Below are positions 1 to 5,429 of a stretch of 5,983 nt of DNA, piece by piece. The notes below the pieces were generated by a model. It saw nothing but the letters and a program-made list of their open reading frames with translations, did not search any database and was not told the DNA's origin. The stretch's first letter is position 1. Every line of letters begins with the position of its first letter. The position numbers and the translations under genes are program-made. Source of the DNA: Thermoflexales bacterium (GTDB lineage: Bacteria; Chloroflexota; Anaerolineae; J036; Brachytrichaceae); the NCBI GenBank assembly GCA_017998555.1, contig JAGOCU010000152.1:1-5983 (forward strand), read 5' to 3'.

Positions 1-1295
1 GTTCGCCGGCTCTTCACCGGCGCGCCGGTCTTGCGGGCCTTTTCGATGTCGGTCCGCCACAACAGGTTCCAATCGCCATCATTCTCGACGGCCTGCATAA
101 AGGCATTTGTCACGCGCACGCTGTTGTTGCTGTTCTGTCCGCTGACGGTGGCATACGCCTCGCTGTTCCAGTCGGTGTCGTACTCAGCGAACGCGATGGC
201 GGTGTATCCCTGCTCGGCATACTGGATCGCGCGCTCAATGTAGTTGCCGGGAATGAGGTTCAGCCGCGCGTCGCCGATGGCCTTGGCCAGGCTCTTGTTC
301 TGCTTGCGATCAAAGCGGGCGGCGGGGTTCTTCTCGGCGTGGCAGGCTTGAATGATGGCATTCAGATGCCGATTGTTGAGCCGGCTGCCCGTCACAAGCG
401 AGGCGACCTTCTGCTCCTCGGTCACCTTCCAATCGACGAAGGTTTCGATATCGGGATGATCGATATCGAGAATGACCATCTTGGCCGCCCGGCGGGTCGT
501 GCCGCCGCTCTTGATCGCGCCGGCTGCCCGGTCGCCGATTTTCAGGAAGGACATCAGGCCACTCGATCGACCGCCTCCGCTCAGAGGTTCCATCTCGCCC
601 CGGAGATTGGAGAAGTTGCTCCCTGTGCCGCTGCCATATTTGAAAATCCGGGCTTCGCGCACCCACAGGTCCATGATGCCGCCTTCATTCACGAGGTCGT
701 CGGCGACGGATTGGATAAAGCACGCGTGGGGCTGCGGATGGGTGTAGGCATCATCCGACGTTACGAGTTGGCCGGTCCTGGGGTCCACATAAAAATGACC
801 CTGTGAGGGGCCAGTGATTCCATAAGCCCAGTTCAATCCGGTATTGAACCATTGCGGCGAGTTCGGCGCCGCCATTTGCATGGCCAGCATGTAGCACAAC
901 TCATCGTGAAAGGCCTGGGCATCCTCTTCCGCGTCGAAATAGCCGTGCTTCCAGCCCCAATATGTCCAGCAACCGGCCAGCCGGCCAAATACCTGCTTGC
1001 TGTCGCGCTCGCCGGTGTTCGTCGCCGCGCCCTCCCCTGGCACACTCCGCTGCAGCCAGGCCGGCACACCCTTCTCCTTCACATGCCGGGTCGCAGACGG
1101 CACGCCTGCCTTTCGAAAATACTTCTGGGCGATGATGTCGACCGCCACCTGCGACCATTGGGCAGGCACGGCGATATCCGTCATCTCAAAGACCCTGGAT
1201 CCGTCGGTGTTTCGGATGCTGGATGCGCGTTTCTCGAACGGGATGTCGCTGTAGGGCGATTGGCGGGGATGGGTGTAGCGGCGATTGATCTTCAT
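1..1295 (-). CDS. nrdJ: Vitamin B12-dependent (class II) ribonucleotide reductase, N-terminal part
   Basis: This enzyme reduces ribonucleotides to deoxyribonucleotides in the cytoplasm using adenosylcobalamin as radical source, so it needs no oxygen and no separate radical subunit. I translated 431 uninterrupted codons; the gene runs off the low-coordinate edge, and full-length relatives are much longer, so roughly a third is present. Family hallmarks are visible: the N-terminus MKINRRYT, PAQWSQVA and AQKYFRKAGVP (about 44-66), PNSPQWFNTGLNW (144-156), HACFIQS (190-196) with Cys192 as the likely N-terminal redox cysteine, FKYGSGTGSNFS (218-229), SGLMSFLKIGDRAAGAIKSGG (245-265), and GQNSNNSVRV (386-395). 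The catalytic finger-loop cysteine, the NPC motif and the C-terminal redox cysteines would lie outside the window. No ATP-cone precedes the catalytic domain. The start at 1295 matches the family N-terminus; the frame stays open upstream but without a better start. A weak GGAAAA precedes it. It starts 47 bases after nrdR, so the two are probably cotranscribed. Confidence 0.95.
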   Translation of the reverse strand, partial: MKINRRYTHPRQSPYSDIPFEKRASSIRNTDGSRVFEMTDIAVPAQWSQVAVDIIAQKYFRKAGVPSATRHVKEKGVPAWLQRSVPGEGAATNTGERDSKQVFGRLAGCWTYWGWKHGYFDAEEDAQAFHDELCYMLAMQMAAPNSPQWFNTGLNWAYGITGPSQGHFYVDPRTGQLVTSDDAYTHPQPHACFIQSVADDLVNEGGIMDLWVREARIFKYGSGTGSNFSNLRGEMEPLSGGGRSSGLMSFLKIGDRAAGAIKSGGTTRRAAKMVILDIDHPDIETFVDWKVTEEQKVASLVTGSRLNNRHLNAIIQACHAEKNPAARFDRKQNKSLAKAIGDARLNLIPGNYIERAIQYAEQGYTAIAFAEYDTDWNSEAYATVSGQNSNNSVRVTNAFMQAVENDGDWNLLWRTDIEKARKTGAPVKSRR

Positions 1296-1342
1296 GCTTT
1301 TTTCCAGCTCGCGATAGGTGATTGAAATGTATGGGTCGCGAC

Positions 1343-1795
1343 TCAGCGCTCCCCCAATAGTTTCTCGATTTCTCCCTTGACGCTTTCGATATCCTTCAGA
1401 TTGAGATACACGATTGCATAACGAATATAGGCAACTTCATCCAGCGTTCGCAATCCGCGCAGCGTTATGTCTCCCACATCGCGCGCCGCTACCTCAGGCT
1501 TGCCCAGCGCGATCACCTGCGCCTCGATCTGGTCCGCCAGGCGTTCAATATCGGCAGCCGACACCGGTCTCTTTGCGCACGCAATCCGAATGCCGTCCAG
1601 GACCTTGTCCCGATCGAACGATTCGCGCCGCCCTCCCCGCTTGACGACCAGGGGCGCAACCTCAACGATCCGCTCCACCGTGCTGAATCTCCGCCCGCAT
1701 GACTTGCACGCCCGTCGTCTGCGGATGCAACCCGTGGCTTCGCGCACGGTATCAACGACATGGGTGTCAGTGGAGCTGCATTGTGGGCATTTCAT
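1343..1795 (-). CDS. nrdR: Transcriptional repressor NrdR (zinc ribbon plus ATP-cone)
   Basis: NrdR represses ribonucleotide reductase genes by binding NrdR boxes when its ATP-cone is loaded with ATP/dATP. The product is 150 residues, the usual length. The N-terminal zinc ribbon has CxxC pairs at Cys3/Cys6 and Cys30/Cys33, with the basic IRRRRAC and CGRRFSTVER segments (24-42) that contact DNA in this family. The ATP-cone occupies about 49-139 (VVKRGGRRESFDRDKV, ACAKRPVS, LDEVAYIRYAIVY). An additional Cys23 sits just before the arginine run. The frame extends upstream to 1876 and could add 27 residues (beginning MFWRTC), but I chose the ATG at 1795 because MKCPQC is the family start and the extension covers the putative operators. 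The ribosome site is poor: only GAG lies close to the ATG. It has its own promoter, probably forms an operon with nrdJ, and may repress itself and nrdJ. Confidence 0.96.
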   Translation of the reverse strand: MKCPQCSSTDTHVVDTVREATGCIRRRRACKSCGRRFSTVERIVEVAPLVVKRGGRRESFDRDKVLDGIRIACAKRPVSAADIERLADQIEAQVIALGKPEVAARDVGDITLRGLRTLDEVAYIRYAIVYLNLKDIESVKGEIEKLLGER

Positions 1796-1837
1796 CGTCG
1801 TCTCGTCGCATATCCTTGTTACATAACTGATTCCATA

Positions 1838-1853
1838 ACGCCATATCTTGTGC
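1838..1853. promoter_or_regulatory. Candidate NrdR box in the nrdR leader
   Basis: On the minus strand this reads GCACAAGATATGGCGT. Against the remembered NrdR-box consensus ACACWATATATWGTGT it matches 12 of 16 positions, including the central ATAT core and the CACAA arm. It lies about 40-55 bases downstream of the predicted start of transcription and directly abuts the LexA-like site. NrdR boxes usually come in pairs about three helical turns apart. The only partner seen is a degenerate ACAAGGATATGCG 32 bases further downstream (about 1808-1820). Autoregulation is plausible but the single good box keeps confidence modest. Confidence 0.4.
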
Positions 1854-1867
1854 AGAACACATGTTCG
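1854..1867. promoter_or_regulatory. Candidate LexA (SOS) box, Gram-positive type
   Basis: The minus strand reads CGAACATGTGTTCT, matching 13 of 14 positions of the Bacillus-type LexA/DinR consensus CGAACRNRYGTTYC, with the full GAAC-N4-GTTC core at 1855-1866. LexA sites of this type are known from Firmicutes and Actinobacteria and, as I recall, from the Chloroflexota member Dehalococcoides. The site lies about 25-35 bases downstream of the predicted nrdR transcription start, where a bound repressor could block elongation or promoter escape. A third half-site (GAAC at 1871-1874) follows with the same 4-base spacing. Damage-inducible nucleotide supply would be the expected role. No lexA gene is in the window. 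Confidence 0.5.
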
Positions 1868-1879
1868 CCAGAACATATG
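1858..1879 (-). repeat. Inverted repeat / RNA hairpin at the start of the nrdR leader
   Basis: In the transcribed strand the arms are CATATGTTC and GAACATGTG around a 4-base loop TGGC. As DNA, 8 of 9 positions are complementary; as RNA all 9 pair, with one G-U wobble. The hairpin would begin about 12 bases into the predicted transcript. It shares its downstream arm with the LexA-like palindrome, so DNA-operator and RNA-hairpin explanations compete. No U-run follows, so it is not an intrinsic terminator. Confidence 0.6.
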
Positions 1880-1896
1880 GGACGGAAAGGAAGTGG

Positions 1897-1925
1897 AGTA
1901 TATGAAGGGCCGGACGAATTGTCAA
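1897..1925 (-). promoter_or_regulatory. Sigma-70-type promoter of nrdR-nrdJ
   Basis: A perfect -35 TTGACA (1920-1925) and a -10 TATACT (1897-1902) are separated by exactly 17 bases. Transcription would start near 1890, giving a leader of about 95 bases before the nrdR ATG at 1795. The promoter lies beyond the ftsZ stop and its downstream hairpin, so nrdRJ can be expressed independently of the division genes. The bases around the -35 (CCAGTTGACAAT) are nearly identical to those at the ftsZ promoter. Confidence 0.8.
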
Positions 1926-1974
1926 CTGGAACGAACGCTCGCGCGACCTTAAATTCTGTTTCGATTCACATCAC

Positions 1975-2008
1975 GGGCCGGCGTTTGCATAACGGCCAAA
2001 GCCGGCCC
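1975..2008 (-). terminator. GC-rich hairpin after ftsZ, possible terminator without U-tract
   Basis: The arms GGGCCGGC (2008-2001) and GCCGGCCC (1982-1975) pair perfectly over 8 bases. The stem extends by four more pairs (TTTG with CAAA) after one bulged base, leaving a loop of about 9 bases. It begins 28 bases after the ftsZ stop codon and ends about 50 bases before the nrdR -35. No run of U follows (GTGATGTG), so it is not a canonical intrinsic terminator. It may stabilise the ftsZ mRNA 3' end, slow polymerase, or terminate with help. Confidence 0.45.
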
Positions 2009-2036
2009 TATGAGTGAAACCGCTGCGCGCCGCGGA

Positions 2037-3242
2037 TCAGCGCTGGCGGCGCAGGAAGGTCGGGAGTTCGAGATCGTCGGGATCGTAACCCGTGCTGGCG
2101 CTCGCCGCGGTATCTTCGCGGGGCTCCGGCGTGGTTGTCGCGGGCGTATAGCGCGGCGGCGTGGCGGTGCGTGACACGCCCTCTCGATCGCGCAACTGCG
2201 ATGGACGATTCACCCGCCGTGTCGATCCGCCTGTGTGCTCAAAGCCCGTCGCAATCACCGTGATGCGGACCGTGTCCTTCATGTTCTCGTCAATGACAGC
2301 GCCGAAGATCACATTGCAGTCCGGATGGGCCGCCGATCGAATGAGCATAGCCGCCTCATTCACCTCGTGCAGCGCCATGTCCGGCCCGCCAGTAACATTG
2401 AAGAGAATGCCATGCGCGCCATCAATGGTGACGTCGAGGAGATTTGAGGTGATCGCCTGCTCCGCCGCCGCTCGCGCCCGGCCCTCGCCGCTCGCCGTGC
2501 CAACAGCCATCAATGCGGCGCCACCCTCGCTCATGATGGCTCGAACGTCCGCAAAGTCCAGGTTGATCAATCCCGGCGTCGTGATCACTTCGCTGATCCC
2601 TTGAATGCCCTGGCGCAGAACATCATCCGCCACCCGGAACGACTGCGAAAGGCTCGCGCGCTTGTCCACAATGTCCAGCAGCCGGTCATTGGGAATCACG
2701 ATCAGGGTGTCGACATGTTCCTTCAGCCGTTCGATGCCGGCTTCGGCCGCGCGCTGGCGGGGGGTGCCCTCAAAGGAAAATGGACGGGTCACGACACCGA
2801 TCGTCAGAGCGCCCTGCTCCTTCGCGATGCGGGCGATCACCGGCGCGGCGCCAGTTCCCGTTCCGCCGCCCATTCCGGCGGTGATGAAGACCATGTCCGC
2901 GCCCTTGATGACGCTATAGATTTCATCGGACGATTCCTCGGCCGCCTTCTCACCCTGGTTCGGATTGCCGCCCGCGCCCAAACCACGGGTGACCTTGTCG
3001 CCCAGCCGAATACGCACCGGGGCCTGGCTCAACATCAGCGCCTGCTGATCGGTGTTGACCGCGATGAACTCAATTCCCTGCATGGCCTCGGCAATCATGC
3101 GGTTGACCGCATTCTGGCCGCCGCCGCCGACGCCAATCACCTTGATCTGGGCCGGCGACTCCGGATGACCGGTATATGACGGCCCCGTTGGTGTGCCGCT
3201 TGCGGCGAAAACGTGGCCCGATGCGTCCATGTAAGTGTTCAT
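2037..3242 (-). CDS. ftsZ: Cell division protein FtsZ
   Basis: FtsZ is the tubulin-like GTPase that polymerises into the Z ring and recruits the divisome at midcell. The 401-residue product has the expected parts: a poorly conserved N-terminal tail (1-31), the nucleotide-binding start IKVIGVGGGGQNAVNRM (33-49), the tubulin signature GGGTGTG (125-131), the NDRLL segment (185-189) and the catalytic T7 loop NLDFADVRAIM (227-237). The polymerising core ends near 333. A short Thr/Pro/Arg-rich linker (about 337-388) leads to the conserved C-terminal peptide DDLELPTFLRR (389-399), which binds FtsA and other partners. The start at 3242 is favoured over the ATG at codon 5 because GAGGG lies 4 bases upstream. 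Unlike ftsA and ftsQ, ftsZ is set apart by a 152-base gap carrying its own promoter and two DnaA boxes, so its level can be controlled separately. Confidence 0.98.
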   Translation of the reverse strand: MNTYMDASGHVFAASGTPTGPSYTGHPESPAQIKVIGVGGGGQNAVNRMIAEAMQGIEFIAVNTDQQALMLSQAPVRIRLGDKVTRGLGAGGNPNQGEKAAEESSDEIYSVIKGADMVFITAGMGGGTGTGAAPVIARIAKEQGALTIGVVTRPFSFEGTPRQRAAEAGIERLKEHVDTLIVIPNDRLLDIVDKRASLSQSFRVADDVLRQGIQGISEVITTPGLINLDFADVRAIMSEGGAALMAVGTASGEGRARAAAEQAITSNLLDVTIDGAHGILFNVTGGPDMALHEVNEAAMLIRSAAHPDCNVIFGAVIDENMKDTVRITVIATGFEHTGGSTRRVNRPSQLRDREGVSRTATPPRYTPATTTPEPREDTAASASTGYDPDDLELPTFLRRQR

Positions 3243-3254
3243 GCGTCCCTCAAT

Positions 3255-3306
3255 CCGTCCCGATGCGACGGCGATCCGACTATCTAGGAAACCCGGCGAA
3301 ACCGGG
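3255..3306 (-). repeat. Two short hairpins in the ftsZ leader
   Basis: The first, at 3306-3292, pairs CCCGG with CCGGG around a UUUCG loop and lies just after the predicted transcription start. The second, at 3271-3255, pairs CCGTC with GACGG around 7 bases and ends only a few bases before the GAGGG ribosome site. Both have 5-base stems and no U-run, so neither is a convincing terminator. An effect on mRNA stability or ftsZ translation is possible but unproven, and such short stems are common in GC-rich DNA. Confidence 0.3.
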
Positions 3307-3317
3307 AAAGTCAGGCC

Positions 3318-3345
3318 ATTCTAGTAGAGTTATCCACATTGTCAA
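3318..3345 (-). promoter_or_regulatory. Sigma-70-type promoter of ftsZ
   Basis: A perfect -35 TTGACA (3340-3345) and a -10 TAGAAT (3318-3323, one mismatch to TATAAT) are separated by 16 bases. Transcription would start near 3311, giving a leader of about 69 bases before the ftsZ ATG at 3242. It lies fully in the ftsA-ftsZ gap. One DnaA box occupies the spacer between -35 and -10, and a second ends 6 bases upstream of the -35, so DnaA binding would directly affect polymerase access. Confidence 0.75.
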
Positions 3346-3360
3346 GTGGATTTATCCACA
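3330..3360. promoter_or_regulatory. Pair of perfect DnaA boxes at the ftsZ promoter
   Basis: The strict consensus TTATCCACA occurs twice on the plus strand, at 3330-3338 and 3352-3360, in the same orientation and 22 bases apart, close to two helical turns. The second overlaps a 14-base palindrome, GTGGAT-TT-ATCCAC (3346-3359). I saw no other perfect box in the window. DnaA is the replication initiator and also a transcription factor; DnaA control of division genes is known, for example ftsZ activation in Caulobacter. Here the positions, one within the promoter spacer and one just upstream of -35, favour repression, though activation cannot be excluded. Confidence 0.75.
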
Positions 3361-3394
3361 GCCTGGCCGATTTAAGGACAGCGGTGGGTGGTCG

Positions 3395-4636
3395 TCAGGC
3401 TCGCGGGAACAGGTTGCTCAGCCAGCCCTTCATGTTCAGGTTGATCGAGGGCAGACCGCGCCGCCGCCGGGCAGGCTTGGCGACCATGTTGAGCATCCCC
3501 CACTTCACCAGGCCCACCGACGTGGAGTAGGCCGGGGTCCGAATGGAGTCCACCAGCCCGTGTAGATTGGTCGGCATCGCGATGCGGACCGGCAGCCGCG
3601 CGACATCGCGCCCGACTTCGCGCATCCCCGGCAGCGACGAACCGCCGCCGGTCAATACCAGACCGGCCGGGAGCAGACCGTCGTATCCGCTGCGCTTCAC
3701 TTCCTGCATGATCAGGTCAAAGAGCTCGCGCGCGCGCTCATGCAGAATCTCGGCCATATCGCGCCGCTGAATGCTGATATTCCCTTCGTCCCCAAATCCG
3801 GCGGCGACAAACGGCGCGTCAGTGGGCAGATCGCGCAGGCTGGCGTGGCCGTGCGAGATTTTGATCTGTTCGGCGGTTTCAAGCGGCAGGCGCAGCACCT
3901 TGGCCAGGTCACTCGTGAAATGCCAGCCACCGACCTCCAGCACCGATACGTGCCATACCGCGCCGTCGATATAGACCGCGATGTCGGTTGTGCCGTGGCC
4001 AATATCGGCCATCACCACCCCCATCTCGCGCTCGGTCGGCGTCAAGGTCGCCTCGGCCGACGCCAGCGGAGCCAGGACCACTTCGGCTTGCTCGATCTGG
4101 GCCTGATGCAGGCACTTGTAGAGATTCTGAATCGCGGTGCTCGATGCCGTGACGATATTGGTCTGGGCTTCCAGCCGATAGCCCAACATGCCCATGGGAT
4201 GCCGCACCCCGTCCTGCTCATCAATTTTGAAGTGGCGCGGGATGACGTGAATGACCTCGCGATTGTTCGGAACAGTCACCGCCTGGGCGGCCTCCAGCAC
4301 ACGATTGACGTCTTCCTGGGTAACCCCCTGCTCGCCCCGGCCAATCGCGACAGCGCCATGACTATTCTGGGACTGAATGTGATTGCCGGCCATGCTGACC
4401 AGCGCCGCCGAAATCTTGGTGGCCGAGGACCGCTCCGCGCCATCCACCGACTCGCGTATCGCCTGGGTCACCTCATTGACATTCACGATCTGTCCCCGCT
4501 TCATGCCGCGGGAGGGGACGATGCCCACGCCGACAATCGCGAAATCACCCTCGGTCTCGCCCGCCTCGCCGACCAGCGTGACGATCTTTGAACTCCCGAT
4601 ATCAATTGCGGTGACGATTTTTCCCGTTTCTGCCAT
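3395..4636 (-). CDS. ftsA: Cell division protein FtsA
   Basis: FtsA is an actin-like ATPase that tethers FtsZ filaments to the inner face of the cytoplasmic membrane and recruits later divisome proteins. The product has 413 residues, normal for the family. Visible elements are the phosphate-1 motif AIDIGSSKIVTLV (10-22), the family-specific 1C region with NHIQSQNSHG (85-94), the phosphate-2 motif DIGHGTTDIAVY (211-222), the segment GGWHFTSDLA (236-245), and the adenosine motif GLVLTGGGSSLPGM (325-338). A basic stretch ARRRR (389-393) precedes the C-terminal amphipathic helix NMKGWLSNLFPRA (401-413), the expected membrane-targeting sequence. Position 214 is His where Gly is common in phosphate-2. 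The start follows the ftsQ stop by 13 bases, with GAGG (4648-4645) well spaced before the ATG, so translation is probably linked to ftsQ. Confidence 0.98.
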   Translation of the reverse strand: MAETGKIVTAIDIGSSKIVTLVGEAGETEGDFAIVGVGIVPSRGMKRGQIVNVNEVTQAIRESVDGAERSSATKISAALVSMAGNHIQSQNSHGAVAIGRGEQGVTQEDVNRVLEAAQAVTVPNNREVIHVIPRHFKIDEQDGVRHPMGMLGYRLEAQTNIVTASSTAIQNLYKCLHQAQIEQAEVVLAPLASAEATLTPTEREMGVVMADIGHGTTDIAVYIDGAVWHVSVLEVGGWHFTSDLAKVLRLPLETAEQIKISHGHASLRDLPTDAPFVAAGFGDEGNISIQRRDMAEILHERARELFDLIMQEVKRSGYDGLLPAGLVLTGGGSSLPGMREVGRDVARLPVRIAMPTNLHGLVDSIRTPAYSTSVGLVKWGMLNMVAKPARRRRGLPSINLNMKGWLSNLFPRA

Positions 4637-4649
4637 GCTGCGCGCCTCG

Positions 4650-5429
4650 TTACTTGACGTAGTAGGGGGCTTCGATCACCCGTACATCGATCAACTTGGG
4701 CTGGATGTTACGCGACACAAGCTGGTCGCGGAGTGTTTTCGCCATGCGTGACCTCTCGATCATCGCGCCGGCGCGGCCGGAAGTCCCAAGCTGGACTTTC
4801 CAGTTGCGATCATTGACAAACCAGAATCCTTCAGCCTTCGTGAAGACGTATTGCGTCACGTCGGGCTGCGCCTCGATCAGCTCACGCAGGTTGGACAAGA
4901 TGCCCGGATCGAACGCCATGCCATCGGCCGGCAACAGCGCCTTGTCCTCCATCTTCACCACGACCCTGGCCCGGGCGTTGTCCCACGTCTTTTGGGCCCG
5001 ACCTGATTGATCCACCCACATTGTCGCGCCAGGCGCATCCAGGCGGGCCAGCGCCTGGGTCACTTTGACCAGCACGACGCATTCCTTTTGCCATTCACAA
5101 CGGATATTGGCCGCGTCGATGCCGGGGAGGTCCTTCACGCTGCGAGCCGATTCATCCAGATTGAGCAGAAACCAATGCTGCCCCATCACGCCACTGGCGG
5201 CCAGAATCCCCTGGGCGGGCAGGCCTTCGTTGCCCTCGACCCGACCTTCGCGGACCTTGAACACGTCGCTCGCCAGGAATGCGCCACCCCCGACGACGAT
5301 CATGATCGCCAAAGCCGACGCGGCCACGGCGCGCACGACCCGTTTTCGCTGCGCCACGCCCTGACGCTCGTCCGCCGATGCCGATGGATCGAATCGGCGC
5401 ATCCGGCGCCCGGTCGACTTGTATGTCAT
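4650..5429 (-). CDS. ftsQ: Cell division protein FtsQ (DivIB-like)
   Basis: FtsQ/DivIB is a bitopic membrane protein that scaffolds the divisome with FtsB and FtsL and helps regulate septal wall synthesis. The 259-residue product has a basic cytoplasmic tail (1-33), one transmembrane helix (about 34-54, AASALAIMIVVGGGAFLAS), then an extracytoplasmic POTRA domain (about 56-127, beginning FKVREGRVEGNEGL) and a beta domain ending in LIDVRVIEAPYYVK, whose YY pair near the C-terminus is typical. Sequence conservation in this family is low; the call rests on this architecture and on the position between ddl and ftsA. Two cysteines (111 and 117, CEWQKEC) lie in the POTRA domain outside the membrane. 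The ATG overlaps the ddl stop in an ATGA, which indicates translational coupling; a GGAGGA lies about 12 bases upstream, inside ddl. Confidence 0.93.
   Translation of the reverse strand: MTYKSTGRRMRRFDPSASADERQGVAQRKRVVRAVAASALAIMIVVGGGAFLASDVFKVREGRVEGNEGLPAQGILAASGVMGQHWFLLNLDESARSVKDLPGIDAANIRCEWQKECVVLVKVTQALARLDAPGATMWVDQSGRAQKTWDNARARVVVKMEDKALLPADGMAFDPGILSNLRELIEAQPDVTQYVFTKAEGFWFVNDRNWKVQLGTSGRAGAMIERSRMAKTLRDQLVSRNIQPKLIDVRVIEAPYYVK

Noticed and set aside
310..1325. Several open frames on both strands within 310-1325
   Set aside because: All overlap the nrdJ frame, which carries continuous ribonucleotide reductase motifs; the others are shadows with arginine-rich low-information sequence.
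1796..1876. Upstream extension of nrdR by 27 residues
   Set aside because: The family begins at MKCPxC, the extension is not zinc-ribbon sequence, and it covers the candidate operators in the leader.
1296..1890. Cobalamin riboswitch controlling nrdJ
   Set aside because: The nrdR-nrdJ gap is 47 bases and the nrdR leader about 95 bases, both too short, and no B12-box-like conserved core was seen.
2601..3179. Plus-strand open frame of 192 codons opposite ftsZ
   Set aside because: Antisense to the conserved GTPase core of ftsZ, with no recognisable domain and no promoter or ribosome site supporting it.
3740..4591. Plus-strand open frame of 283 codons opposite ftsA
   Set aside because: It lies wholly antisense to the unmistakable ftsA, shows no family motif, and has the His/Asp/Gly/Leu-rich composition typical of antisense frames in GC-rich genes.
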